From the NCBI RefSeq assembly GCF_037963145.1, contig NZ_CP150144.1, forward strand, positions 310,001 to 374,000: 64,000 nucleotides of DNA, in the 5' to 3' direction. Under the pieces are notes generated by a model. The model ran no database searches and was not told the origin of the DNA. It saw only the letters and a list, made by a program, of their open reading frames with translations. The translations under genes were made by a program, and so were the position numbers. Shown one piece after another: positions 56,601-64,000 of the stretch. Source of the stretch: Oceanobacillus sp. FSL K6-2867 (GTDB lineage: Bacteria; Bacillota; Bacilli; Bacillales; Amphibacillaceae). The stretch's first letter is position 1, and each line of letters begins with the position of its first letter.

Positions 56601-56725
56601 TTGGTATTACGGTAATCGGTGGTCTAGCAAGCTCAACATTACTTACTTTACTTGTTGTACCGCTTGTTTACGAATTACTATCCAAGCTATTTAAGAAAAA
56701 CCGTAAAAAAATTGAAGAAAACTAA
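53630..56725 (+). CDS. RND family efflux transporter (SwrC/YerP-like)
   Basis: A 1,031-residue proton-driven exporter with 12 helices and two large external loops (about 35-330 and 555-860). Motifs include MIPDINIPYLMVMDVFPGATPEQV at the start of the first porter loop, GRVIDDSIVVVENIYR in helix 4 (the acidic proton-relay region) and LIGIVVTNAIVLVDRI in helix 10. It belongs to the Gram-positive type related to SwrC, which exports surfactin in B. subtilis and acts without an outer-membrane channel. A Gly/Met-rich segment MMGGGAGGALM lies in the second loop. GTG 53630 follows AGGTG. Controlled by the divergent TetR gene. Confidence 0.92.
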   Translation: MKGIVNFVLKNKLAVWLLTIIITASGIYSGTRMKTEMIPDINIPYLMVMDVFPGATPEQVMDEVSIPIEKAINGLEDIKAVYSNSSSNIANIQVEYDYGIDMDEKKRELQSALDNVKLPDDAQEPIISSISMNMMPVVALSVSSSSEDIVELTSTVNDILLPKIEKLDGVASATITGQHIEEVELTYDQELMAELDITEDTVEEMIQASDMAVSLGLYEFEEGEQAVAVDGKFMTEDELKGMLIPVTPTEANPAPFVELGDIATIETVGKVESVSRTNGENAIAIQIVKGQQDNTVDVVNEVKDLVEEEVKANEGLIIDVSLDQGQPIQDSVNTMIEKALFGGLIAVLIILLFLRDFKSTIISIISIPVSIFMALLLLNWMDITLNIMTLGAVTVAIGRVIDDSIVVVENIYRRIHLKEEKLSGRALVREATIEMFKPILSSTIVTVAVFAPLIFVGGMVGELFMPFALTMTFALLASLIVAITIVPALSHFLFKKKLYGEKAESQHKEQGKLARGYKKVLDWTLNHKVIMSILSIVLLVGSLLLTPLIGFSFLGSEEEKVMYLTYTPEAGELMDDTLENITEVEDELLTHEDIDIVQLSVNDSDTADPNAAMMGGGAGGALMYLIFDPDMEDFPQARDEILEYVTNIDQSGEWKSQDFSSMGMATNEVSYTFYSEDLDNLNEAVHMVEEEVSKIDGIDDVSSSAEDAYIEHVLKVDQQDLLQYGLTTGQIVMMLNTSSTKDVITTVEKDGETLDVIVQQEQTFDPQSIEEMLEIPVPLQMEPGTTIPLSELVTVEEGTTMNTLSRSNNEYYATVTGTIVEDDISKATADVDAAIEVLDLPKGVSMGVDGVAADMEETFTQLGVAMLAAIAIVYFVLVVTFGEGLAPFAILFSLPFAIIGSFVGLLIAGETISVSVMMGLLMLIGIVVTNAIVLVDRIIHMERDGMGLREAILEAGATRLRPILMTALATMGALLPLAFGNGGGGLISKGLGITVIGGLASSTLLTLLVVPLVYELLSKLFKKNRKKIEEN

Positions 56726-56764
56726 AATAAACCCTACAGGAATTTGTCCTGTAGGGTTTATTTC
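56725..56764. terminator. Terminator after the RND gene
   Basis: AAATAAACCCTACAGG / CCTGTAGGGTTTATTT, a 16-base perfect stem followed by TTTCTTTT; it also serves the convergent ykvI gene. Confidence 0.92.
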
Positions 56765-56795
56765 TTTTGAAATTATTAACAGATTTTAACACCCT

Positions 56796-57893
56796 TTATC
56801 CTAGTCCCCTCTGTTTTTCGTTAGCTAATTGCTGATCGTTTTCTTTATCAGTCCTTTTCATTCTGAACGGCGTAATAATTAATACCGCAATAAGCACAAG
56901 GCCAAGATAGCCGATAAACGGGTAAAAATAACTAACTAAATCTGTGAACCCTGCAAAGCTTGCAATATATGCAACAATCATCGTTCCTATTAGGAATGGT
57001 TTATAACGTCTTGTTCCCGCTTCCGCAAATCGTACTACAAATGAGAAAAACATGCTGACAGCAGTATTATAAATCATTCCAAATATGACAATTGACATTA
57101 ACACCCCGAGTATTGGTGATAAATTATTTACAATACCCAGCATCGGCATATCTAAGCTGCCTACCTCTTCTATCTTAGCGAAAATTGCCAAATGACTAAG
57201 CAGAATCAGAATTCCGAGACCTAGTCCCCCTACTAAGCCCCCTATTGCAGCCGATTTTTTATTCGCTTCTGCACCACCCATCACAATTGCCATCGATGCC
57301 CCTACTGCTGTATTAAAGGAAACATAGTTAATTCCTGAAATAAACCAGTTAGGTAATGAAGTCGGCTGTTCCTTAGCAAGACTATCAAGTGCTGCAAACG
57401 AGCCATCCAATGTCAGAAAGCTATAGACTGAAATGATTAAGACAAATAGCACCAGAAAAGGTGTAATACTGCCGATAATGGAAACAATCCGATCAACTTT
57501 CAGCATCCCTGTTAAGATTACAAGCAACAACATCAAGGTTGTCCCAAAAACATATGGTAAACCAAATTGCTGATTTAGATTTGACCCTGCACCAGCAATC
57601 ATCACTACCCCTACCCCAAACAAAGTAAAAATAAGAATATAGTCAACAGCCTTCCCCAGATATCGACCGCTTATATTATAAATAACTTCTTTATGAGATG
57701 CTGTTTGTGAACGGCTGCCCAACCAGACAAGCACCATCCCAACATACGCAAATAAAGCGCTTGCAATAACTGCACCAACGATACCCATTACCCCAAAACT
57801 TGTAAAATACTGTAATACTTCTTGTCCAGAAGCAAATCCTGCCCCAACAATAACTCCGATAAAAGCGCTTCCAATTTTGAGTATATTTTTCAT
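56796..57893 (-). CDS. ykvI: YkvI family membrane transporter
   Basis: A 365-residue protein with ten to eleven helices and the APC/LeuT-like start ILKIGSAFIGVIVGAGFASGQEVLQYF, where the broken first helix (GAGFASG) would bind substrate and Na+. This start is characteristic of the YkvI family of Bacillus, whose substrate is not established. ATG 57893 follows an A/G-rich GGGGGAG site. It is divergent from adeR, which is followed by alanine dehydrogenase, so an amino-acid substrate such as alanine is a reasonable guess, not shown. Confidence 0.85.
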   Translation of the reverse strand: MKNILKIGSAFIGVIVGAGFASGQEVLQYFTSFGVMGIVGAVIASALFAYVGMVLVWLGSRSQTASHKEVIYNISGRYLGKAVDYILIFTLFGVGVVMIAGAGSNLNQQFGLPYVFGTTLMLLLVILTGMLKVDRIVSIIGSITPFLVLFVLIISVYSFLTLDGSFAALDSLAKEQPTSLPNWFISGINYVSFNTAVGASMAIVMGGAEANKKSAAIGGLVGGLGLGILILLSHLAIFAKIEEVGSLDMPMLGIVNNLSPILGVLMSIVIFGMIYNTAVSMFFSFVVRFAEAGTRRYKPFLIGTMIVAYIASFAGFTDLVSYFYPFIGYLGLVLIAVLIITPFRMKRTDKENDQQLANEKQRGLG

Positions 57894-58071
57894 TGTGTCT
57901 CCCCCTCTGGATGTTTCCAGTTACATTATAACAGCTAAAAGATGAAATCTATTTGTGTATATACTAAAATGTGAATAAGTAGGTTCGTGTATCTACTCAA
58001 ACGTTATTAATATTGTTTTTAGCTTTTCTATTATAACCTAGCGCCAGATACTGAAGAGGAAGGTATTTTTT
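57894..58071. promoter_or_regulatory. Divergent control region ykvI / adeR
   Basis: Contains TTTGTG at 57952-57957 (the half-site seen again before ald) and an inverted repeat AGTAG-N10-CTACT at 57978-57997. A shared regulator for both genes is possible. Confidence 0.4.
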
Positions 58072-59334
58072 ATGCAGGATAAATTTAAGCATCTAGAACG
58101 TTTTAAAAACAGATTGAACAAAGAATTTGACTCAGCAGATCAGCTGGCTGACTGGATTGGCGAAATTTTCGAGTGCCCTATTACAATAGAAGACTCTAAC
58201 CACCATGTAGTATCCTACAGCAAGCATAAAGAAAACATTGACGAAGCGCGGATCGGTACAATTATGAATCGCAAAGTACCTGATAAAGTTATCAGCGAGC
58301 TCTGGAAAAAAGGTGTTATGTCTAAACTTATTGATTGTGATAATGCTGTCGTCATCCCGAAAATTAAAGAAATCGGGCTGGGAAATCGTGTAGCTATTTC
58401 TATACGGCAAAAAAATGAAATCCTAGGTTTTATTTGGGCACATACTGGAGAAAAAAAGTTAAGCAAGGAAGAACTCGAACTCCTTCAAGAAGTCGCTGAA
58501 CAGGTTCGAAAATTCTTTTTAAAGCACTCAAAACGAAATAAAAAATCAGAAGAAAGTTATAATAACCTCTTTTGGCAATTGCTTACGGGGCAAATCAAGG
58601 ACAAAGAGAAAGTAATCCAGCAGGCAAAACAGCTAAATGTTCAATTAGACGGGGAACTCGCAGTTATTATCATACAATTCGATGACCAAATAACGGAGCA
58701 AATCGAAAAGTATGCATATTATTTGGCAGAAACACAATTACAAGTTAAATCACTCTTTCGTCTATTTGATGACAATGAATTCATTATCCTCGTTCGACAT
58801 TATCGGAAAAAAGATGAGGCTCCGAACCTGATACGGGAATTTATAAAGCAATTCACTGAAAAAATCAGCAACCAGCTTGCATTAAAAAATGTCCGCGCCT
58901 CAGCTGGATCCCTACATGAGGATGATATAAAGCAGGTAAATGAAAGTTATAAAGAAGCAATAAACGTATTAAAACTAAAAGAAAAATATCCAAAAGAACT
59001 ATCTCGTATCTTTTTATATGATGATCTCGGGGTTTATCAATTTATAGAAGAATTGTTTGCAATTCGTAAAATGCATCACAGGCAAAATAAATACATTGAA
59101 AAATTACGTTTATACGATAAAAAACACAACACTTCTCTTACAGACTCTTTACAGGCTTATTTAAATTGTGATTGTAATGTTTATCAAACTGCAAAGGAAC
59201 TATTTATTCACCCCAATACAATGAATTACCGACTAAAACGAATCCGTGAAGTCGCTATGCTGGATTTAAAGGATCCTAATCAAAAAACTGCAGTTTATCT
59301 CGATTTTATAATGGAAACCATGGAAGAAGGGTGA
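58072..59334 (+). CDS. adeR: PucR-type regulator AdeR
   Basis: A 420-residue regulator: an N-terminal sensor (about 10-150; QLADWIGEIFECPITIEDSNHHVVSYS), a middle GGDEF-like/CdaR region (about 165-300) and a C-terminal PucR HTH (about 350-415; LTDSLQAYLNCDCNVYQTAKELFIHPNTMNYRLKRIREVAMLDLKDP). In B. subtilis the homologue AdeR lies beside ald and activates it in response to alanine; the same arrangement here supports that role. ATG 58072 follows GAGGAAGG. The stop codon directly precedes an inverted repeat (59335-59352), a candidate AdeR site. Confidence 0.88.
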   Translation: MQDKFKHLERFKNRLNKEFDSADQLADWIGEIFECPITIEDSNHHVVSYSKHKENIDEARIGTIMNRKVPDKVISELWKKGVMSKLIDCDNAVVIPKIKEIGLGNRVAISIRQKNEILGFIWAHTGEKKLSKEELELLQEVAEQVRKFFLKHSKRNKKSEESYNNLFWQLLTGQIKDKEKVIQQAKQLNVQLDGELAVIIIQFDDQITEQIEKYAYYLAETQLQVKSLFRLFDDNEFIILVRHYRKKDEAPNLIREFIKQFTEKISNQLALKNVRASAGSLHEDDIKQVNESYKEAINVLKLKEKYPKELSRIFLYDDLGVYQFIEELFAIRKMHHRQNKYIEKLRLYDKKHNTSLTDSLQAYLNCDCNVYQTAKELFIHPNTMNYRLKRIREVAMLDLKDPNQKTAVYLDFIMETMEEG

Positions 59335-59352
59335 TTTGTGCAAATACACAAA
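59335..59352. promoter_or_regulatory. Candidate AdeR operator
   Basis: TTTGTG-caaata-CACAAA is a perfect 6-6-6 inverted repeat, 65 to 82 bases upstream of the ald -10 box, the usual place for an activator. A half-site CACAAAG recurs at 59392. Confidence 0.55.
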
Positions 59353-59396
59353 GCCCCCTTCTTTTTTTCATTTTTTTTAATGAAGAAAAAACACAA

Positions 59397-59422
59397 AGAA
59401 AGCGTTATCATCTAATTATAAA
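59397..59422 (+). promoter_or_regulatory. ald promoter with cre-like site
   Basis: TATAAA at 59417-59422 lacks a consensus -35, fitting activator dependence. AGAAAGCGTTATCA (59397-59410) matches the CcpA cre consensus at 13 of 14 core positions and overlaps the -35 region, suggesting carbon repression. Confidence 0.45.
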
Positions 59423-59445
59423 TAGCTTATGAGGAGAGGGTAAAC

Positions 59446-60576
59446 ATGATTATAGGGGTACTCAAAGAGATTAAAAATAACGAAAACCGCGTTGCAATGA
59501 CACCTGCGGGGGTAGTGAATTTAGTAAAGGCAGGTCAAACAGTCATTATTGAAAAGGACGCTGGATTAGGAAGCAGCTTTTCAAATGAAGAGTATATTGA
59601 AGCTGGTGCTGCAATCATTGAAAGCGCTTCGGACATTTGGGCAAAATCCGAAATGATTATGAAAGTAAAAGAACCACTCCCATCTGAATATCAATATTTC
59701 CGTGAAGGATTGATTTTATTTACGTACCTTCACTTAGCAGCTGAGCCAGAATTGACTAAAGCGTTAGTTGACAATAAAGTAACCGCTATTGCATATGAAA
59801 CAATTACGGTTAACCGTACATTGCCACTGCTTACTCCAATGAGTGAAGTTGCTGGCCGTATGGCAACACAAATCGGAGCACAGTACCTTGAGAAATCAAA
59901 AGGTGGTAAAGGAGTTCTTCTAAGTGGAATTCCAGGTGTGAACCGTGGAAAAGTTACAATCATTGGTGGTGGTGTCGTAGGAACAAATGCCGCTCGAATT
60001 GCACTCGGTCTTGGAGCTGAAGTAACAATAATAGACTTGAATCCAACCCGTCTTCGTGAACTTGATGATATTTTTGGTTCAAGCATACAAACTTTAATGT
60101 CTAACCCTTACAACATCGCAGAAGCAGTGAAGACATCTGACTTAGTAATTGGTTCTGTTTTAATTCCAGGAGCAAAGGCTCCAAAGCTTGTTAGTGAAGA
60201 AATGGTGAAATCCATGCAGGCAGGATCTGTAATTGTTGATGTTGCAATTGACCAGGGCGGGAACTTCGAAACCGTCGATCATCCGACAACACATGATGAG
60301 CCAATCTATATTAAGCATGATGTACTGCATTATGCAGTTGCAAACATCCCTGGTGCTGTCCCACGTACTGCAACAGTTGGCTTAACCAATGTAACCGTAC
60401 CATATGCAGCACAAATTGGTGCTAAAGGCATTGCCAGAGCTATCCTGGATAACCCAGCAATTGGTACTGGTGTGAATGTCATGAATGGAAAAGTGACTTA
60501 TGAAGCTGTCGCTCGGGACCTTGGATATGATTATGTGTCCTTGGAAAATGCATTAAATGAACCTGCAACATTATAA
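59446..60576 (+). CDS. ald: L-alanine dehydrogenase
   Basis: Catalyses reversible NAD-dependent deamination of L-alanine to pyruvate and ammonia, needed for growth on alanine and for sporulation in B. subtilis. The 376-residue product has all key residues: Arg15 (NNENR), Lys75 (MKVKEP), His96 ([11 protein letters not shown]), the NAD site [24 protein letters not shown] and the Asp in [16 protein letters not shown] 59446 follows GAGGAGAGGG. A strong terminator follows. Probably activated by AdeR encoded just upstream. Confidence 0.96.
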   Translation: MIIGVLKEIKNNENRVAMTPAGVVNLVKAGQTVIIEKDAGLGSSFSNEEYIEAGAAIIESASDIWAKSEMIMKVKEPLPSEYQYFREGLILFTYLHLAAEPELTKALVDNKVTAIAYETITVNRTLPLLTPMSEVAGRMATQIGAQYLEKSKGGKGVLLSGIPGVNRGKVTIIGGGVVGTNAARIALGLGAEVTIIDLNPTRLRELDDIFGSSIQTLMSNPYNIAEAVKTSDLVIGSVLIPGAKAPKLVSEEMVKSMQAGSVIVDVAIDQGGNFETVDHPTTHDEPIYIKHDVLHYAVANIPGAVPRTATVGLTNVTVPYAAQIGAKGIARAILDNPAIGTGVNVMNGKVTYEAVARDLGYDYVSLENALNEPATL

Positions 60577-60583
60577 ATGCGGC

Positions 60584-60619
60584 AAATACCCTTCCCTTCT
60601 GATTGGAAGGGTATTTTTT
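60584..60619 (+). terminator. Terminator after ald
   Basis: AAATACCCTTCC / GGAAGGGTATTT with a nine-base loop and TTTT tail. Confidence 0.92.
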
Positions 60620-60880
60620 AATGGAGGGATAATTTTGATACATGGAGATTATCCTGACACTTGAGGCAAAATTAAAAGATTCCATTGCTTAGAAAAGCAG
60701 ACAGATTGTCATGTAGCTTTGAATTAGAAGAATAGAAATTTTCTCTCGAATCAATTATTGCTCTCAATCAGCAAATATAAAATAGAACAGAGTATAATTT
60801 GCATTCTATTCCCAAATAAAGTAAAAATAAGGAGAGATGTTTACCAAATCATTTCGAGATAAAGAAGCGGAGGTTATCCT
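60620..60880. other. Intergenic region ald - DUF1292 gene
   Basis: AT-rich leader. TATAAT occurs at about 60791 upstream of the next gene. A short ORF opens at about 60839 (MFTKSFRDKEAEV) behind AAGGAG and overlaps the start of the DUF1292 gene in another frame; its spacing is too tight to call. Confidence 0.3.
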
Positions 60881-61147
60881 ATGGATAAAATTGAAGTTGG
60901 TGAAGTTTTTACAATTAGTGACGAAACAGATGCAGATCAGGAAGTAGAAGTGCTCGGAAAGGTTACATTGGAAAATATAGACTATATAGCAGTAAGCTTT
61001 TTAGAAGATTTGCAAGAGGATAGTGAAGAAGACATTGATATATTCTTCCTCAAAATTGATACAGATAATGAATTATCAGCTATTGAAAGTGATGAAGAAT
61101 TTGACAAAGTATCCGAGGCATTCGATCAGATTTTAGAAGAAGATTAA
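60881..61147 (+). CDS. DUF1292 family protein
   Basis: An 88-residue, very acidic protein (MDKIEVGEVFTISDETDADQ, then EVEVLGKVTLENIDYIAVSFLED and a Glu/Asp-rich end). The beta-strand pattern with a conserved Y-I-A-V and an acidic tail is the DUF1292 family (YrzB-like), of unknown function. ATG 60881 follows GCGGAGG. Single gene with its own terminator. Confidence 0.85.
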   Translation: MDKIEVGEVFTISDETDADQEVEVLGKVTLENIDYIAVSFLEDLQEDSEEDIDIFFLKIDTDNELSAIESDEEFDKVSEAFDQILEED

Positions 61148-61152
61148 TAAAG

Positions 61153-61192
61153 GAAGCGATAATCTCGTAAAAGAAGAGTTATCGCTTCTTTT
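61153..61192 (+). terminator. Terminator after the DUF1292 gene
   Basis: GAAGCGATAA / TTATCGCTTC stem followed by TTTTC. Confidence 0.85.
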
Positions 61193-61377
61193 CAATTTTT
61201 GAAGAATTTTATCCTACCCCCTTAAACATTCGTTTCAACGCTTATGATAAAAAACTCCCTTACATAATCACATTCATTTATAATATCAGTAACCCTAAAC
61301 TGCTAAAAGATTTAAAATACGTTTTTATCCATTTAGAATTAAAAAAGCACAAATTTTAGTTTTGATTACAGTACAAA

Positions 61378-61397
61378 AATGATATAATTTTATCATT
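61378..61397. promoter_or_regulatory. Candidate AlaR operator over the alaRT -10 box
   Basis: AATGATA-taattt-TATCATT is a perfect 7-6-7 inverted repeat. It contains the likely -10 TATAAT (61383-61388) of the alaR-alaT operon, so a bound Lrp-type protein would control its own synthesis. Confidence 0.6.
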
Positions 61398-61446
61398 GCT
61401 ATGTTTTATCAGGTTACAAATTAATAGCAATGGAAGGCGGATTGGA

Positions 61447-61950
61447 ATGAAACTGACAAACGAGGAATTAAATATTTTATCAATACTTGATGAAAACCAT
61501 AAAGTATCAACAGAATCCATTGCATTCCAACTTGGAATAAGTGAAGAAAAAGCACAAATGATTATAAAAAAACTTGAAGATGAAAACATTATTGTTAGTT
61601 ACCCGACACTTATTGATTGGAATAAAATAGAGGGCAAGGAATCAATTGTAGCGATGATTGATGTTAAAGTAACACCCGAACGAAGCGTTGGATTTAATGA
61701 AGTAGCTGAACAGATTTACCGTTATCCGGAAGTTCAATCGCTTTATCTGATGTCCGGTACATATGATTTATCTGTAACTGTTGAAGGCAAAACGATGAAT
61801 GAGATTGCAGCATTTGTATCCAATAAATTAGCTACAATTGAAAATGTTGTATCGACTACAAGCCACTTTATGCTCAAGAAATACAAGCATGATGGCGTGA
61901 TAATTGAAGGAAATGATGACAAAGATCGGAGAATGGTGATTACCCCATGA
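61447..61950 (+). CDS. alaR: Lrp/AsnC family regulator (AlaR-like)
   Basis: A 167-residue regulator with an N-terminal HTH (about 1-55; LSILDENHKVSTESIAFQLGISEEKAQMIIKKLEDENII) and a C-terminal RAM domain (about 70-150; SIVAMIDVKVTPERSVGFNEVAEQIYRYPEVQSLYLMSGTYDLSVTVEGKTMNEIAAFV) that would bind an amino acid. The frame opens earlier, but ATG 61447 has GGCGG before it and gives the standard N-terminus. It overlaps the aminotransferase gene by four bases (ATGA). The pair matches yugG-yugH (alaR-alaT) of B. subtilis. Confidence 0.88.
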   Translation: MKLTNEELNILSILDENHKVSTESIAFQLGISEEKAQMIIKKLEDENIIVSYPTLIDWNKIEGKESIVAMIDVKVTPERSVGFNEVAEQIYRYPEVQSLYLMSGTYDLSVTVEGKTMNEIAAFVSNKLATIENVVSTTSHFMLKKYKHDGVIIEGNDDKDRRMVITP

Positions 61951-63152
61951 GTATAGATTTTCAAAATTATTTATCTACTACCGCAAAAGGATTAGAACCA
62001 TCTGGCATACGGAAATTCTTTGACTTAGCAGCAAGTATGGACGATGTTATTTCACTTGGTGTTGGCGAACCGGATTTTGTGACACCGTGGAATATTCGGG
62101 AAGCTGCAATAGAAGCATTAAAGGATGGACATACATCTTATACGGCAAATGCTGGATTACTTGAATTACGCGAACAAATATCTAATTATTTGAACAGAAG
62201 CTTTCACATTAATTATCAGCCAGAGAATCAAATCATCGTCACAGTTGGCGCCAGTCAATCCCTTGATCTAGCATTCCGGGCGATTTTGAATCCGGGAGAT
62301 GAAGTGCTTATTATTGAACCTGCCTTCGTATCCTATACAGCACTTGTTACATTAGCTGGTGGTGTTCCCATTCGTATTGCAACATATGCGGAAAACGACT
62401 TTAAAGTAACTCCTGAGCAGCTCGAATCAGCTATAACAAATCGAACAAAGGCAATTCTATTATGCTCGCCAAGTAACCCAACAGGCTCCTGTCTTAACAA
62501 AGAAGAACTTTCCGAAATTGCTCAAGTTGTGAAAAAACACGACCTGCTTGTGGTTACAGATGAAATTTATGCTGAGTTATCTTATGATGAAGAGTTCACT
62601 AGCTTTGCTGCAATTCCTGGCATGTATGATCGTACCATTGTCGTTAATGGATTTTCGAAAGGTTTTGCAATGACTGGATGGCGTTTAGGCTTTCTAGCTG
62701 CGCCGCGGGAATTTATTCAAGTGATGGTGAAAATTTACCAATTCACGACGATGTGTGCACCAACGATGCTTCAGCTTGGGGCATTGGAGGCATTGCGCAA
62801 CAGCACAGATCACGTTGAGAAAATGAGACAAAATTACTGGAGGAGAAGAAATTTCATGGTTCAATCGCTTCGTAAAATTGGGTTAGATTGTCATACACCA
62901 GGCGGAGCATTCTATGTTTTCCCATCCATCCAGAAGACAGGACTTACCTCTGAAGAATTTGCCGCTCTCCTTCTTCAAGAAGAAAAGGTTGCTGTTGTAC
63001 CAGGTAATGCTTTCGGAGCATCTGGTGAAGGCTATATTCGCTGTTCCTATGCTGCATCCATTGAACAGCTCGAGATTGCAATGCAGCGAATTGGCAAATT
63101 TGTTCAATCATTAGAACTAAAAGAAGCAAATGTTTTAGAAAACGTAAGATGA
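61947..63152 (+). CDS. alaT: Class I aminotransferase, alanine transaminase AlaT
   Basis: A 401-residue PLP-dependent aminotransferase, likely making L-alanine from pyruvate and glutamate. Features are LGVGEPDFVTP (38-48), GASQSLDLAF (PLP phosphate cradle), SPSNPTG (174-180), TDEIYAEL and Lys238 in VNGFSKGFAMTGWRLGF, which forms the Schiff base, plus GYIRCSYA near the end. Similar enzymes (PatA) act on other amino acids, so substrate is assigned by the upstream alaR gene. ATG 61947 overlaps that gene, giving coupled translation. Confidence 0.9.
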   Translation: MSIDFQNYLSTTAKGLEPSGIRKFFDLAASMDDVISLGVGEPDFVTPWNIREAAIEALKDGHTSYTANAGLLELREQISNYLNRSFHINYQPENQIIVTVGASQSLDLAFRAILNPGDEVLIIEPAFVSYTALVTLAGGVPIRIATYAENDFKVTPEQLESAITNRTKAILLCSPSNPTGSCLNKEELSEIAQVVKKHDLLVVTDEIYAELSYDEEFTSFAAIPGMYDRTIVVNGFSKGFAMTGWRLGFLAAPREFIQVMVKIYQFTTMCAPTMLQLGALEALRNSTDHVEKMRQNYWRRRNFMVQSLRKIGLDCHTPGGAFYVFPSIQKTGLTSEEFAALLLQEEKVAVVPGNAFGASGEGYIRCSYAASIEQLEIAMQRIGKFVQSLELKEANVLENVR

Positions 63153-63155
63153 TCA

Positions 63156-63205
63156 CAAAGCAATGTGTCTACTCATTTATCACAGTAGCACATTGCTTTG
63201 TTTTT
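63156..63205 (+). terminator. Terminator after alaT
   Basis: CAAAGCAATGTG / CACATTGCTTTG with a 21-base loop, then TTTTT. Confidence 0.9.
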
Positions 63206-63377
63206 CAATGTTGTACTTATTCTAAATTCAACCCCGCTATATTATGCCCTTGCTTTTCAACGTAACATATGGCAGCAGGCGATATTAAACGGACTGATCA
63301 ACAAATTCTTCCATCGCATAAAGAAAAAGGCTCTAGAAATGAATTCGTGGAAAACGTTAACTCTGCACAAATAAAAA

Positions 63378-63413
63378 AGCGCCATGCAGATATCCGATTT
63401 CTGCAAAAGCGCT
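63378..63413 (-). terminator. Terminator after the Rieske oxygenase gene
   Basis: Two-part stem, AGCGC / GCGCT outside and GCAGA / TCTGC inside, with a T6 tract on the minus strand, six bases past the stop codon. Confidence 0.8.
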
Positions 63414-63418
63414 ATATT

Positions 63419-64000
63419 CTAGTTCAATACTTTCTTCCGTTTATTCCGCTTCGATTCATCTATTGGCAATGTTCCAGTTTCCACCCCAAGCTCATCCAGC
63501 CATCTGCGATATGCGATCGTCAGCGCATCTGATTTAAGATGCATTTCCGCTTGTAAATCCAAAGGCAGAAGCTCTGGTTTTTGACTTTCAACAACATCTA
63601 AGTCTTGATAAAAAATTGTATCCTGGAATTCAATAAATGAATCATCTGGCTTATTAAGATCATAATTCCTCGTTAGCAGCATAAATACCTTTGTCTGTTC
63701 GCTGTCCTCTTGATTTACAGCAGCTAGTATCGTCAATGCTTCGTCTGAGCCTTCAGTTGTTTTTGTAAATCTTGCTATCGTTGGACTTAGAATTTCATAG
63801 ACGTAATCTGCATAGCCGCCTTTAGAGCGTCCATCTGGATTCGGTTGATACACAGGTATTTTGCTCGTAATAAAACGATTATCGATAAAATCAACTTCAT
63901 AATCTACAATTTCAGCATGATCTTCGTCCCCAAGCATTCCTTCGTGCACAAACATCAAGTGCGAAACATCCAAGAAATTTTCAATTATTCTTGGTGCATT
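63419..64000 (-). CDS. Rieske-type aromatic ring-hydroxylating oxygenase, C-terminal part (cut by window edge)
   Basis: The visible 193 residues start inside the protein (NAPRIIENFLDVSHLMFVHEGMLGD). The segment with N/D-x-x-D-V-S-H-L-x-F-V-H is the mononuclear iron site (two His and an Asp/Asn) of VanA-like Rieske oxygenases. The Rieske [2Fe-2S] domain (CxH...CxxH) should lie upstream, beyond the right edge. The C-terminus ends in a basic tail (SKRNKRKK). Substrate unknown; demethylases of vanillate type and other ring oxygenases share this part. The frame is open to the last base of the window. Confidence 0.8.
   Translation of the reverse strand, partial: NAPRIIENFLDVSHLMFVHEGMLGDEDHAEIVDYEVDFIDNRFITSKIPVYQPNPDGRSKGGYADYVYEILSPTIARFTKTTEGSDEALTILAAVNQEDSEQTKVFMLLTRNYDLNKPDDSFIEFQDTIFYQDLDVVESQKPELLPLDLQAEMHLKSDALTIAYRRWLDELGVETGTLPIDESKRNKRKKVLN

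Noticed and set aside
1..64000. CRISPR arrays, tRNA or rRNA genes, intact insertion sequences or prophage
   Set aside because: No regularly spaced repeats, no cloverleaf or rRNA sequence, and no transposase or phage genes seen.

Overview
The window looks like chromosome from a low-GC, Gram-positive spore-former of the Bacillaceae. Ribosome-binding sites are strong (AGGAGG-like), TTG and GTG starts are common, and many genes match Bacillus subtilis families (DhbA-F, YtoQ, YtoP, YndM, YkvI, AdeR/Ald, AlaR/AlaT, SbcCD, QoxABCD). Several sodium-coupled symporters and a mevalonate-pathway HMG-CoA synthase suggest a halotolerant genus such as Oceanobacillus, Virgibacillus or Lentibacillus; this is inference. 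I saw no rRNA, tRNA, CRISPR array or intact insertion sequence.

Layout. 1-11.6 kb: a minus-strand catecholate siderophore operon, dhbA-C-E-B-F, behind a perfect Fur box. dhbF runs off the left edge, and its adenylation pockets read as Gly then Thr, as for bacillibactin. 12.4-19 kb: ytoQ, a DUF84 NTPase-like gene, the M42 peptidase ytoP, a ytzB-like gene, small stress and spore-type genes, and a two-gene sodium:solute symporter unit. 19.4-25.4 kb: a chemoreceptor, an aromatic-acid-exporter-like gene, a BASS symporter gene broken by a one-base frameshift, and a succinate-semialdehyde-type dehydrogenase. 25.6-31.6 kb: a proline catabolism block (putP, putB, rocA) with a divergent sigma-54 activator; a near-consensus -24/-12 promoter and a palindromic enhancer-like site lie between them. 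31.7-33 kb: two minus-strand transcripts with almost identical promoters, each beginning with a 10-11 codon leader peptide whose stop codon lies in a hairpin, upstream of tiny genes and an HTH protein. This is the least explained part of the window.

33-46.7 kb: bioY, a GntR-ABC operon with its own operator, a MATE pump, mvaS, an RNase H-like protein, sbcD-sbcC and a DHA2-type drug pump. 47-51 kb: the quinol oxidase operon qoxABCD. 52.6-56.8 kb: a TetR repressor divergent from an RND exporter of the SwrC type; one 14-base operator sequence occurs in the promoter and again inside the repressor gene. 56.8-63.2 kb: an alanine cluster (YkvI-type transporter, adeR, ald, then alaR-alaT). The right edge cuts a Rieske-type oxygenase.

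The window joins iron scavenging, amino-acid catabolism (proline to glutamate; alanine to and from pyruvate), aerobic respiration and drug export. Several switches can be read directly: Fur, sigma-54, TetR, GntR, and candidate AdeR and AlaR sites.
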